A stretch of 64,000 nucleotides of DNA from contig NZ_BMJC01000004.1 in NCBI RefSeq assembly GCF_014642875.1, positions 730,070 to 794,069 of the forward strand, written 5' to 3'. Within the stretch, counting starts at the first letter, position 1, and every line of letters begins with the position of its first letter. The DNA is from Puia dinghuensis. Lineage in GTDB: Bacteria > Bacteroidota > Bacteroidia > Chitinophagales > Chitinophagaceae. The notes beneath the pieces are model-generated. The model was not told where the DNA came from. It made no database searches and worked only from the letters and a program-made list of their open reading frames with translations. The position numbers were made by a program, and so were the translations under genes. Below are positions 29,001 through 36,761 of the stretch, in pieces.

Positions 29001-29482
29001 TGGGCGCTAAAATGAAGGCCGTCAGCGCTGCACTTGCCGAATTTTCGCAGGAGAACATAGCAAAATTGGAAAAAGAAGGTGATATTACTTTATTTATTGA
29101 TAAAGAACCCATAATATTGTCTATTCAAGAAGTAGATATCACCAGCGAGGATATCCCCGGATGGGTAGTGGCAAACAAGAATGCACTCACCGTTGCACTC
29201 GATGTAACCGTTACCCCCGAACTGGCCCAGGAAGGTAATGCCCGCGAGTTCGTCAATCGCATCCAGAAGATCCGGAAAGACAATGGTTATGAGCTCACCG
29301 ACAGAATATTGGTTAAAGTAGCGGACGTACCCTCTCTTACTGATTCCTTGACACAATTTAATGATTATATTTGCGCGGAAATTTTGGCAGATTCTATCGA
29401 ATTGGTTAAGGAACCGACTAATGGCACTGAAATTGAAGTGAATGATATTCTTTTAAAAGTGTTCGTCACTAAAAAAGCCTAA
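26009..29482 (+). CDS. ileS: Isoleucine--tRNA ligase, IleRS2 type with GIHH motif
   Basis: This class I synthetase of 1157 residues charges tRNA-Ile and edits mischarged valine. It is of the longer, eukaryote-like IleRS2 type. The ATP-binding HIGH signature is altered: ANGLP is followed by GIHH (57-60) instead of HxGH, a swap of the first and third positions. The KMSKR loop is intact at 704-708 (GNKMSKRLGN). The editing domain contains TTPWTLPSNLG and the aminoacylation core has WFDSGAMPYAQ and EGVDQTRGWFYTL. The start is ATG 26009. A longer open frame runs back to 25847 but lacks family similarity. The dksA-like gene follows after four bases. Confidence 0.95.
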   Translation: MATKYKEYQQLNLPAISQDILAKWEAERAFEKSVEFREGASPFVFYEGPPSANGLPGIHHVISRTLKDLVCRYKTMKGFQVKRKGGWDTHGLPVELQVEKMLGITKEDIGKKISIAEYNETCRREVLKYKDKWDELTRRMGYWVDLKNPYITFENNYIETLWWILAQLYKKGLLYESISIQPYSPAAGTGLSSHELNQPGCYKDVKDTTVVAMFKAVRNAKSEFLFRLAESNDIYFMAWTTTPWTLPSNLGLTVGPRIDYALVKTFNPYTHLPVNVILAKALIGKYFKPEGESADFAAFTPESKILPWKILGEFKGSNLEELRYEQLLPFEANSPEKAGGDPFRVLLGDFVTTEDGTGIVHTATAFGADDYRVGQKYNIGILIMVDKQGKFVDGLGEFSNRYVKNYKDDPNYVDVNVDICVRLKKDNQAFRIEKYEHTYPHCWRTDKPVLYYPLDAWFIRTTALKDRMVELNKTINWKPKSTGEGRFGNWLENMVDWNLSRSRYWGTPLPVWRTEVPETPTEADLSAREELCIGSIAELQAALKASIKAGFMKPTTGLTEQGYVEKLTADLHKPYVDDIVLVSKTGRPMKRVADLIDVWFDSGAMPYAQWHFPFENQETFAQNYPADFIAEGVDQTRGWFYTLHAIAALLKESVHEELQKLPPAILQPGSRGPVTAADLDKKYPGLAYKTVVSNGLVLDKNGNKMSKRLGNVVDPFDTIGKFGADATRWYLITNASPWESMKFDLDGIKEVQRKFFGTLYNTYQFFALYANVDGFTFAEAYVPPAERPEIDRWILSSLNSLVTKVNAALDDYEPTLAGRLMEDFLDEHLSNWYVRLCRRRFWKGDYSQDKICAYQTLYECLETLSRLMAPISPFFADWLFVNLNEVTGRIKAASVHHTDFPTADADFIDLPLEERMQLAQDASSLILSLRKKVNIKVRQPLQKVLIPVLNPDMKHQLEKVEDLIKAEVNVKGIEYLNGDNSFIKKKIKPNFIALGKKLGAKMKAVSAALAEFSQENIAKLEKEGDITLFIDKEPIILSIQEVDITSEDIPGWVVANKNALTVALDVTVTPELAQEGNAREFVNRIQKIRKDNGYELTDRILVKVADVPSLTDSLTQFNDYICAEILADSIELVKEPTNGTEIEVNDILLKVFVTKKA

Positions 29483-29486
29483 CTGT

Positions 29487-30404
29487 ATGGCAACCAAGAA
29501 GAAAGCGGCAAAGCCCGCTAAAAAGACCGTAAATGTCAAGAAAATAGCACCGGCTAAAAAAGCGGCTCCAAAATCTGCCCACTCGTCAGGTGGTAGCAAA
29601 ACCGCAAAAAAATCACCGGCCGCTAAGAGTATTGCCAAACCGGCCGCTAAAAAGGTTGCACCGACAGCTGCTGCAAAAAAATCCGCACCCGTATCAGCAA
29701 AAAAACCCGCTGTATCTACCCATACTTCTAAGCCGGCACCCAAACATCAGCCGGTAGCTGCTCCCGTATCGAAAGCAACCCACCCGGCTGCAAAAGCGCA
29801 ACCTCAGACACCCTTAAAACCCACCGCGGCACCCGTTGCTGCCAAACCAGTAGCCTCTGTACCTGCACCACCGCCACCCATAACGCCGCGGCCGGAAGCA
29901 AAAAAACCGGCTGTCCCCGCCAAACCGGTGAAAGTGGTCATCCCGGAAATAAAAACAAAAACGGTTCGCAAATACGAACCCGAATTCACAAAATCAGTAT
30001 TAGACACCCCACAAGAAGAACAAACTGGACCCACTATGAGATACAGCGACGCAGAACTTGGAGAATTCAGGGAATTGATCAATCGCAAATTGGACGCAGC
30101 TAAGAAGGAATTGGCTTACCTGCAGGGATTGATCACGCGCAAGGACGAAATGGGGGGCGACAATGATGACGCCCGCTACATGACCATGGAAGACGGAAGC
30201 ATGAGCATGGAAAGAGAGCAGCTGAGCCAGATGGCCAGCCGCCAGATCACCTTTATCGATCACCTGGAGAAAGCCCTGATGAGGATTGAGAATAAGACGT
30301 ATGGTATTTGCCGGGTCACAGGAAAACTCATCGATAAAGCCAGGCTCAGAGCCGTTCCCCACGCTACCTTGAGCATCGAGGCCAAGCAAATGATGAATAA
30401 ATAA
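29487..30404 (+). CDS. DksA/TraR-like protein with histone-H1-like tail
   Basis: The C-terminal part (about 185-305) has the DksA/TraR coiled coil and finger region (MRYSDAELGEFRELINRKLDAAKKEL, then EKALMRIENKTYGICRVTGKLIDKARLRAVPHATLSIEAK). Of the four zinc cysteines only C275 remains; the other ligand positions read T278, S296 and A299, so zinc binding is unlikely. The first 160 residues are low-complexity Lys/Ala/Pro repeats (AKPAKK, KKAAPK), like histone H1 tails, and probably bind DNA or RNA. The gene is four bases after ileS, a pairing common in Bacteroidota. It may modulate RNA polymerase, but the degenerate finger makes the mechanism uncertain. Confidence 0.85.
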   Translation: MATKKKAAKPAKKTVNVKKIAPAKKAAPKSAHSSGGSKTAKKSPAAKSIAKPAAKKVAPTAAAKKSAPVSAKKPAVSTHTSKPAPKHQPVAAPVSKATHPAAKAQPQTPLKPTAAPVAAKPVASVPAPPPPITPRPEAKKPAVPAKPVKVVIPEIKTKTVRKYEPEFTKSVLDTPQEEQTGPTMRYSDAELGEFRELINRKLDAAKKELAYLQGLITRKDEMGGDNDDARYMTMEDGSMSMEREQLSQMASRQITFIDHLEKALMRIENKTYGICRVTGKLIDKARLRAVPHATLSIEAKQMMNK

Positions 30405-30406
30405 GG

Positions 30407-31177
30407 TTAGCCCTTCTTGATGAGGCTACCCCGCAGTTCCTCCCTCGACTTCTGTATCCAGGTGTAATTGGCCCTCCTTTCCCTGGAGCTAAGATGAGGG
30501 CTCTCCTTTACTATATCCTCCAGGATGCCCTGGGCTTCACTGTCACGCCCCGCGCGCTGCAAAAAAAGACTATACTGATACCTGGCCTCGAAATCGGCAA
30601 ACCGCCCCTTCATTTTCCTGAACTCCTTTTCCGCACCCTCTTTGTCCCCTGTGATCTCCAACGCCCGCGCATAATAAAGATGCGCCTCGCTGCGGGCAAA
30701 AGGCGGCGTATTATAGATCTTTTTCGCCAGCAGGATCAGTTCGGGATACCGCTCTGTCTTAAAGTAAGCCGCTATCAACCGGTTGATAACATATTCATTT
30801 TCTGAGAAAGCCCCCGTCAGGCTCGACGAATACAACTCTATAGCTTCTTCCGTCCTGCCTGACAACATATACGCATTGGCCAACAGCACCCGGTTGTTGA
30901 ACGTATCGGCAAACCGCAGATTTTCCTCCAGCCGTCGAGTCCGAGCCGCAGGACTCACCAGCAAAGAGCTAAGCCCTCCCTGCCAGTTCCCCCTGTTCAG
31001 CTCGGGCACTATCTCGGTGAAGAAATACGCAATACTACCTATCAACGGAACGAATACGATCAACCAGATCCACCTTTGCTGCGTTCCCCTGCGAATGCAA
31101 TGCAGTACGCAAATAATCTGCAACGCTATGGAAATATAATAGAAGTAACCAGGAATGAACGGGAACATTCGAAACAT
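30407..31177 (-). CDS. Membrane protein, PLDc_N-like helices plus TPR repeats
   Basis: The 256-residue protein begins with two membrane helices of the PLDc_N type (YYISIALQIICVLHCIRR, then WIWLIVFVPLIGSIAYFFTEIVP), as at the start of cardiolipin synthases, but has no phospholipase D HKD motif. The rest is made of about four tetratricopeptide-like helix pairs (NRVLLANAYMLSGRTEEAIELYSSSL, EAHLYYARALEITGDKEGAEKEF). It is probably a membrane-anchored scaffold facing the cytoplasm. It is convergent with the dksA-like gene (two-base gap) and divergent from the peptidase gene. Confidence 0.75.
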   Translation of the reverse strand: MFRMFPFIPGYFYYISIALQIICVLHCIRRGTQQRWIWLIVFVPLIGSIAYFFTEIVPELNRGNWQGGLSSLLVSPAARTRRLEENLRFADTFNNRVLLANAYMLSGRTEEAIELYSSSLTGAFSENEYVINRLIAAYFKTERYPELILLAKKIYNTPPFARSEAHLYYARALEITGDKEGAEKEFRKMKGRFADFEARYQYSLFLQRAGRDSEAQGILEDIVKESPHLSSRERRANYTWIQKSREELRGSLIKKG

Positions 31178-31309
31178 CGGGAAGGAGTTTGCGGCTAAAA
31201 TAATAAAAGTTTTTCCACCCGCTTATCCTATAATGCTGCCGCGGGTAAATATGACCGAAATGACTGGAAAAGAAAATATTATATAGCATAATTAAAAGAA
31301 TAACTGCTT

Positions 31310-33853
31310 ATGCCCCGCCTCATCATACTACTGCACCTGCTTGCGGCCGCCTTCATCGGCTACACCCAATCGATACCCGCAACCAGGGCCAACTTCCAGG
31401 CAGCCGCCCGCTTCTCGCCAAAAAAGCTGGAAAAAATGATCTTCACCACCCAGGTAGACGCCCATTGGCTAAAGAAAAGCACCCGCTTCTGGTATATGTA
31501 CGAGACGACAGAGGGCAAGAAGTGGTACATCGTCGATCCCGCGAAAGCAGAGAAAAAGGCAATGTTCGACAACGATAAATTAGCCGCAGCCATCTCTCGT
31601 ATCATAAAGGATCCCTTCGATGCAAAACACCTCGGCCTCGACAGCCTGCGCTTCATCAAAGACGAGAATTGGATCCAGTTCGAAGTAAAAAGCTCTGAAT
31701 CCCTGCGTAAAAAGAACTCTACAAAAGATTCTACCGCAAAAAGAATAATCTATTTCGAATACAACCTGCTCGATGGCACGCTCAACGAGCTCACAGGCTA
31801 TAAGAAACCAAAACACAAACCCAATTGGGCCAGCATCTCACCCGACAGCAACACCATCGTCTTTGGCCGCCACTTCAACCTGTACTGGATGGACAGGGCC
31901 AATTACGAAAAAGCGTTACAGAACGAGGATGACAGCACCATCGTCGAACATGCTCTGACGACAGATGGGATGGAAGATTACAGCTACCATGGCAGCGGTG
32001 TCCTGGGTGGTGGTGGTGAGAACAACGTTGAAAAGGAGAAGAATAAGAATAAGCGCAAACCGGCTCAGCTCTTCTGGAGCCCTGACTCCAAACATTTCGC
32101 CATGTCGCGCGCTGATGTGCGCAAGGTCAGGGACCTCTGGGTCATCAACTCGATCGCCGACCCGCGTCCCACACTCGAGACCTACAAATACATGATGCCC
32201 GGTGAAAAAGAGGCACCCATCCAGCAGTTACTCGTCTTCGATCTGGCTTCGCATACCCACCAGGCGATCAACGTCGGCGAATTCAAAGACCAGGATCTCG
32301 CCATCTGGTCGGCCCCCACGAAAGAAAGCTCCCGCGATGACGATTACCGTACACAACTCTGGCTGGGAACATCCGGAAAATTCTATTTCACTCGAACCAG
32401 CCGCGATCTCCATCGTATCGACGTCTGCTCGATCAACATCGGCGACACCTTAACGCATTCGCTGATACAAGAAAGCCTCAACACGTATGTGGAGATCCGC
32501 CGCCTGGGACTCGTCGGCGAAGGTCACGAACTCATCGAATGGAGCGAAAGCGATGGCTGGGCCCATTTCTATCTCTATGACGGCAGCGGCAAGCTAAAGA
32601 ACCAGATCACCAGCGGCGCCTTCCACTGCGAGGACATCGTTGACATCGACGACAAAAAGCGCATCCTCTATTTCACCGCAAGCGGCAGAGAGCCGGGTGA
32701 GAACCCCTACTACTTACATCTATATAAGGTGAACCTCGACGGCAGCGGACTCACCCTGCTGGATGGTGGCGACTTCGATCACGGCGCCAGCATGGACGAT
32801 GAACAGCAGTTCTTTGTCGACAACTTCTCCCGCGTCAACACCATTCCCAAGTCAGTCCTTTATAACAGCAGCGGTCACAAGATCATGGACCTCGAGACGG
32901 CCGACCTCAGCTCCCTCTTCGCAGCCGGCTATAAATTTCCACAGCCATTCACCCTAAAGGCCGATGACGGCATCACCGATCTCTATGGCGTGATGTACAA
33001 GCCGTTCAACTTCGACAGCACAAAAAAATATCCGTTGATGGAATATGTCTATCCCGGTCCGCAAACGGAAGCCGTCAATGCCTCGTTCGGCCGTTCGATG
33101 GATCGGATCGACCGGTTGGCGCAATTAGGCATCATCGTCATCACCGTTGGCAACCGCGGTGGCAGCCCCTCGCGTAGCAAATGGTATCACAACTATGGCT
33201 ATGGCAACCTGCGTGACTATGGTCTGGCGGATAAAAAAACGGCTGCGGAACAACTGGCCGACCGCTATCCGTTTATCGACATCGATCGCGTAGGTATCTA
33301 CGGCCACAGCGGCGGTGGCTTTATGAGCACCGCGGCAATGCTGGTATACCCCGACTTTTTTAAGGTGGCCGTGTCTTCCTCCGGCAATCATGACAACGCC
33401 ATCTACAATCGCTGGTGGAGTGAAAAACATCATGGCGTAAAGGAGATCGTCGGCGACAAAGGCGATACCAGCTTCCAGTATTCCATCGAGAAAAACCCCG
33501 ATCTGGCAAAGAATCTGAAGGGCCATCTGATGCTCACCACCGGCGACATCGACAACAATGTTCACCCGGGCAATACCATCCGCGTGATCAACGCCCTGAT
33601 AAAGGCCAACAAACGCTTCGACCTCGTCCTTTTGCCGGGCCAGCGCCACGGCTATGGCGACATGCAGGAATACTTCTTCTGGCGAATGGCCGACTATTTC
33701 TCGCGTTACCTCATCGGCGATGAATCGGCACGACCCATAGACATAGAAGAGATGGATCGCGAGATCCCCCTCACCGGCGAAAAGGCCGGCAGCAACCGGG
33801 AGCCTCTTGGTATGGCGCCCGACGAAGAGGATGAAGATGATGGGGGATACTAA
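31310..33853 (+). CDS. Prolyl oligopeptidase family (S9, DPP-IV-like) peptidase
   Basis: The 847-residue protein has an N-terminal signal peptide and a beta-propeller-like DPP-IV N-terminal domain (about 60-560). The alpha/beta-hydrolase domain carries the catalytic triad S667 (YGHSGGGFMS), D748 (TGDIDNNVH) and H780 (GQRHGYGDMQ). Such exported peptidases trim dipeptides or oligopeptides in the periplasm or at the cell surface of Bacteroidota. There is an acidic tail (DEEDEDDGG) at the end. Its stop overlaps the convergent gene's stop by four bases. Confidence 0.9.
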   Translation: MPRLIILLHLLAAAFIGYTQSIPATRANFQAAARFSPKKLEKMIFTTQVDAHWLKKSTRFWYMYETTEGKKWYIVDPAKAEKKAMFDNDKLAAAISRIIKDPFDAKHLGLDSLRFIKDENWIQFEVKSSESLRKKNSTKDSTAKRIIYFEYNLLDGTLNELTGYKKPKHKPNWASISPDSNTIVFGRHFNLYWMDRANYEKALQNEDDSTIVEHALTTDGMEDYSYHGSGVLGGGGENNVEKEKNKNKRKPAQLFWSPDSKHFAMSRADVRKVRDLWVINSIADPRPTLETYKYMMPGEKEAPIQQLLVFDLASHTHQAINVGEFKDQDLAIWSAPTKESSRDDDYRTQLWLGTSGKFYFTRTSRDLHRIDVCSINIGDTLTHSLIQESLNTYVEIRRLGLVGEGHELIEWSESDGWAHFYLYDGSGKLKNQITSGAFHCEDIVDIDDKKRILYFTASGREPGENPYYLHLYKVNLDGSGLTLLDGGDFDHGASMDDEQQFFVDNFSRVNTIPKSVLYNSSGHKIMDLETADLSSLFAAGYKFPQPFTLKADDGITDLYGVMYKPFNFDSTKKYPLMEYVYPGPQTEAVNASFGRSMDRIDRLAQLGIIVITVGNRGGSPSRSKWYHNYGYGNLRDYGLADKKTAAEQLADRYPFIDIDRVGIYGHSGGGFMSTAAMLVYPDFFKVAVSSSGNHDNAIYNRWWSEKHHGVKEIVGDKGDTSFQYSIEKNPDLAKNLKGHLMLTTGDIDNNVHPGNTIRVINALIKANKRFDLVLLPGQRHGYGDMQEYFFWRMADYFSRYLIGDESARPIDIEEMDREIPLTGEKAGSNREPLGMAPDEEDEDDGGY

Positions 33854-34413
33854 TCCTTAGGTCTGCGAAATAACCGGAATAAACCATCCAGCGAAGTCCA
33901 GGAATTTTTTATCTCAGCGGCCGGGTTTTCTTTTTCCAGTGTTTTTTCGAATACGCCAAGTGCGCCCATGTTCCTGTTATAAATGGCAATCAGCAGGCTG
34001 TCTTCAAGCCCATTGGATTGAAATCGTACCTCATAAACCTGCGCCGTGCCTCTTATCCCATTGCCGCCCATGCCCGTCAATCGCAGGGACAGGATGTTCT
34101 TCAAAGGTATCGACTGCTCGATGCCCTTCTTGTCGATATACAGGGCCTGCTCGTCAAAGGTTATTCTATGTAGGAAATCCCTGACCCTCAGCACAAAACC
34201 GGCATCCCAAATGGTGAATATAAAACAAAAGAATGCGGCAACCCCCGTCACCAGCTGAAACAGCGACGGTCCCGTCAGGTGTTGTCCACTGACGTATTCA
34301 TCCTGGTGTTTGCCAAAAAGCAGGTTGGCGGCGAGGCAGGCGACCGCCACGCCTAAGTAGATCAGGGGGCGCTGAAAACCCACCCTGGGATAAGTCAATT
34401 CGATACGATTCAT
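33850..34413 (-). CDS. Membrane protein of unknown function (PH-like domain)
   Basis: The 187-residue protein has two membrane helices (about 17-35 and 52-72) followed by a soluble domain (FLHRITFDEQALYIDKKGIEQSIPLKNILSLRL). The strand pattern recalls bacterial pleckstrin-homology-like domains, but I could not assign a family with confidence. It starts ten bases upstream of the ABC exporter stop region, on the same strand but in the wrong order to be its leader. No function can be stated. Confidence 0.6.
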   Translation of the reverse strand: MNRIELTYPRVGFQRPLIYLGVAVACLAANLLFGKHQDEYVSGQHLTGPSLFQLVTGVAAFFCFIFTIWDAGFVLRVRDFLHRITFDEQALYIDKKGIEQSIPLKNILSLRLTGMGGNGIRGTAQVYEVRFQSNGLEDSLLIAIYNRNMGALGVFEKTLEKENPAAEIKNSWTSLDGLFRLFRRPKD

Positions 34414-34423
34414 ATGGGGCAGT

Positions 34424-36238
34424 CTATTTTACTTCCTGCATCTCTACCAGCTTCTTATAAAACCCGCCGCGGGCGATCAGTTCATCGTGCGTCCCGCGCT
34501 CCACGATCTGTCCCTTCTGCAGCACGATAATCTCATCGGCATGCCTGATCGTGCTCAGCCGGTGCGCGATCACGATACTTGTCCGGTGCTCCATCATCTT
34601 ATTGATGGCATCCTGCACCAGCCGCTCGCTCTCGGTATCGAGCGAAGAAGTGGCTTCATCGAGAATGAGAATAGGCGGGTTCTTCAAAAGCGCCCGCGCG
34701 ATGGTCAGCCGCTGGCGTTCACCTCCGCTGAGCTTGCTGCCCCTGTCGCCGATATTGGTTTGATAACCCTCTTCTTTGTGGATGATAAAATTATGCGCAT
34801 TCGCGATCTTCGCCGCCTGTTCGATCTCCTCCTGCGTGGCATCCTGTTTGCCAAGCGCGATATTGGCAGCGATGGTATCATTGAAGAGGATGGGCTCCTG
34901 GGTAACGATACTCATCTGCTCGCGCACCGACTTCAACGAATACGCTTTTATGTTGATACCATCGATTAGCAATTCCCCACTCGTGACATCATGAAACCGG
35001 GGAACCAGGTCGGCCAGGGTCGACTTACCCGCACCGCTGCTGCCCACCAGGGCGATGGTCTTACCTTTCTCGATCACGAGATTAATGTCCTGCAGGATAC
35101 TCGCATCCTCATACGAAAAATTCACCCCACGAAACTCGATCCGGTCGCGAAAAACCTCCAGCTTCTTTGCATGCGGATCATCCTGAATCGTCACCGGCGC
35201 TTTTAACAAGTCTTCTACCCGTTCGATCGCCGCCGCACCACGCTGGATATTGAACAGGGAGGTAGACAGGTTTTTCGCCGGGTTGATCAGCAATCCGAAA
35301 ACGGCGATATAGGTCATCAGGTCACCACCCGAAAATCCCTTTCCATGCGTCCGGAAGATCAGCATCCCGCCATAGTACAGGATAATCGTCAGGATGATTA
35401 TTCCCAGGGTCTCCGTCAGCGGCGAAGCCAGGTCCCGCCGCGCATTCATCTTATTGCGGGTATGAAAAAGACTATCGTTCAGTTGGATGAATTTCCGGCG
35501 TAAAACCGATTCCGCTCCAAAACCCTTGATCACCCGGATTCCCCCCAGTGTTTCATCGAGCACCGAAAGACTCTCCCCCAGCCGGATGGCAGCATCCTTG
35601 GACTGCCGCTTTAGCGTCCGGCTGATCCGGCCGATAAGAAATCCTGTCAACGGAAGGAGGATCAGCAGGAAGAGCGAAAGCCATGGACTGAGATAGACCA
35701 TATAGGCCAGGTAGCCAATAATGGTCAGCGGGTCTTTGATCATCCCCTCCAGCGTACTGACGACCGATGACTCGATCTCGTAGATATCATTGGTCATCCG
35801 GGAAATAAGATCCCCCTTCCGCTGCTCGGTAAAATAGCCGATCGGCAGCGCCAGGATCTTATCGTACAGGTCATTGCGTAAAAAAGTTATCGTCGCGCTT
35901 CGGATAGGAGAAGAAATATAGGACGACCAATAATAAAACAGGTTCTTAAGTATCGTGGTGATAATGATCAGGAGACAGATCACCAGTAAGGTAGTGGATT
36001 TGTCGGAATGCCTCATCACCTGGATCAGCAGGTCTTTCAGCCCGCCGATGGCATTGGTATTGAGGGTCATTGCCTGCCCTGTCTGCCCTTCGCCCTGGAG
36101 AAGGAGGGTTAGAAAGGGGCTAAGCATACCGAGGGAGATCAGCCCAAAGAGGATGGATAGGATATTAAAGATCAGGTAAACCACTATCTTTCCCCTGTAC
36201 CTGGACAGGTACTTCAAGATCACCGAGAATTTCTTCAT
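34424..36238 (-). CDS. ABC exporter, fused permease and ATPase (MsbA-like)
   Basis: The 604-residue half-transporter has six membrane helices (type 1 exporter fold, about 1-320) and a C-terminal ATPase. It shows the Walker A motif GSSGAGKST, signature LSGGERQRLTIARALL, Walker B ILILDEATSSLDTES and a switch His in IVIAHRLSTI. It works as a homodimer or heterodimer. MsbA-type lipid A/phospholipid flipping is one possibility, drug export another, and nothing nearby decides between them. A -7 element (TAAATTTG, minus strand 36269-36262) lies 24 bases upstream. Confidence 0.9.
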   Translation of the reverse strand: MKKFSVILKYLSRYRGKIVVYLIFNILSILFGLISLGMLSPFLTLLLQGEGQTGQAMTLNTNAIGGLKDLLIQVMRHSDKSTTLLVICLLIIITTILKNLFYYWSSYISSPIRSATITFLRNDLYDKILALPIGYFTEQRKGDLISRMTNDIYEIESSVVSTLEGMIKDPLTIIGYLAYMVYLSPWLSLFLLILLPLTGFLIGRISRTLKRQSKDAAIRLGESLSVLDETLGGIRVIKGFGAESVLRRKFIQLNDSLFHTRNKMNARRDLASPLTETLGIIILTIILYYGGMLIFRTHGKGFSGGDLMTYIAVFGLLINPAKNLSTSLFNIQRGAAAIERVEDLLKAPVTIQDDPHAKKLEVFRDRIEFRGVNFSYEDASILQDINLVIEKGKTIALVGSSGAGKSTLADLVPRFHDVTSGELLIDGINIKAYSLKSVREQMSIVTQEPILFNDTIAANIALGKQDATQEEIEQAAKIANAHNFIIHKEEGYQTNIGDRGSKLSGGERQRLTIARALLKNPPILILDEATSSLDTESERLVQDAINKMMEHRTSIVIAHRLSTIRHADEIIVLQKGQIVERGTHDELIARGGFYKKLVEMQEVK

Positions 36239-36261
36239 GCTGAAATCCGTAAATTTGGGGG

Positions 36262-36269
36262 CAAATTTA
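36262..36269 (-). promoter_or_regulatory. ABC exporter -7 element
   Basis: TAAATTTG on the minus strand matches TAnnTTTG, 24 bases before ATG 36238. Confidence 0.55.
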
Positions 36270-36340
36270 GCAGTATTCCCGCTTCCGCGCCTCGGATTTA
36301 ACGGTTTAATGTAAATCCTCGGCGCGAAACCATAAAAAAC

Positions 36341-36371
36341 TGGCCTTCGGCCGGCGGACCCGTGGTCCGCC
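36341..36371. repeat. Pair of GC-rich palindromes
   Basis: GGCC-TTC-GGCC is followed at once by a perfect 8-bp stem, GGCGGACC (36353-36360) and GGTCCGCC (36364-36371), with a CGT loop. It lies in the divergent region between the ABC exporter and rbfA. Confidence 0.55.
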
Positions 36372-36398
36372 TTGTCACGGATTTAGATAGTTAATGAT

Positions 36399-36761
36399 AT
36401 GCAAGAAGGAAAAAGACAGAAACAAGTGGGCGCGCTCCTGATGGAAGAGCTGAGCGGCATCTTCCAACGCCTCGGTCTGAGCATGATCGATGGCGGCCTC
36501 ATATCCCTCACCGCCGTAAAGGTCACGCCCGATCTGCTGGAAGCACGCGTATACCTCAGCCTCTTCCAGGCGAAGGATATCCCCGGCACCATGAAAAAGA
36601 TAGAAGAAAGAGCCTGGGAGATCAAGCGGGAACTGGCCGCCCGGGTGAAACATCAGTTGCGCCGTATACCTACCCTGAGCTACTTCCATGACGATACGCT
36701 GGATCATGCCGACAAGATGGAAGAGCTCTTTAGGAAGATAAAAAAAGATGGCCCGCAATGA
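36399..36761 (+). CDS. rbfA: 30S ribosome-binding factor A
   Basis: RbfA binds the 30S subunit during maturation of the 16S rRNA 5' end and is needed for growth in the cold. The 120-residue protein fits the single KH-like domain family (KQVGALLMEELSGIFQRLG, VTPDLLEARVYLSLF and KHQLRRIPTLSYFHDDTLDHADKMEELF). It overlaps the next gene by four bases (ATGA). Confidence 0.93.
   Translation: MQEGKRQKQVGALLMEELSGIFQRLGLSMIDGGLISLTAVKVTPDLLEARVYLSLFQAKDIPGTMKKIEERAWEIKRELAARVKHQLRRIPTLSYFHDDTLDHADKMEELFRKIKKDGPQ

Noticed and set aside
30297-30400. Intact zinc finger in the DksA-like protein
   Set aside because: Only one of four zinc cysteines is present, so a normal zinc site is not supported.
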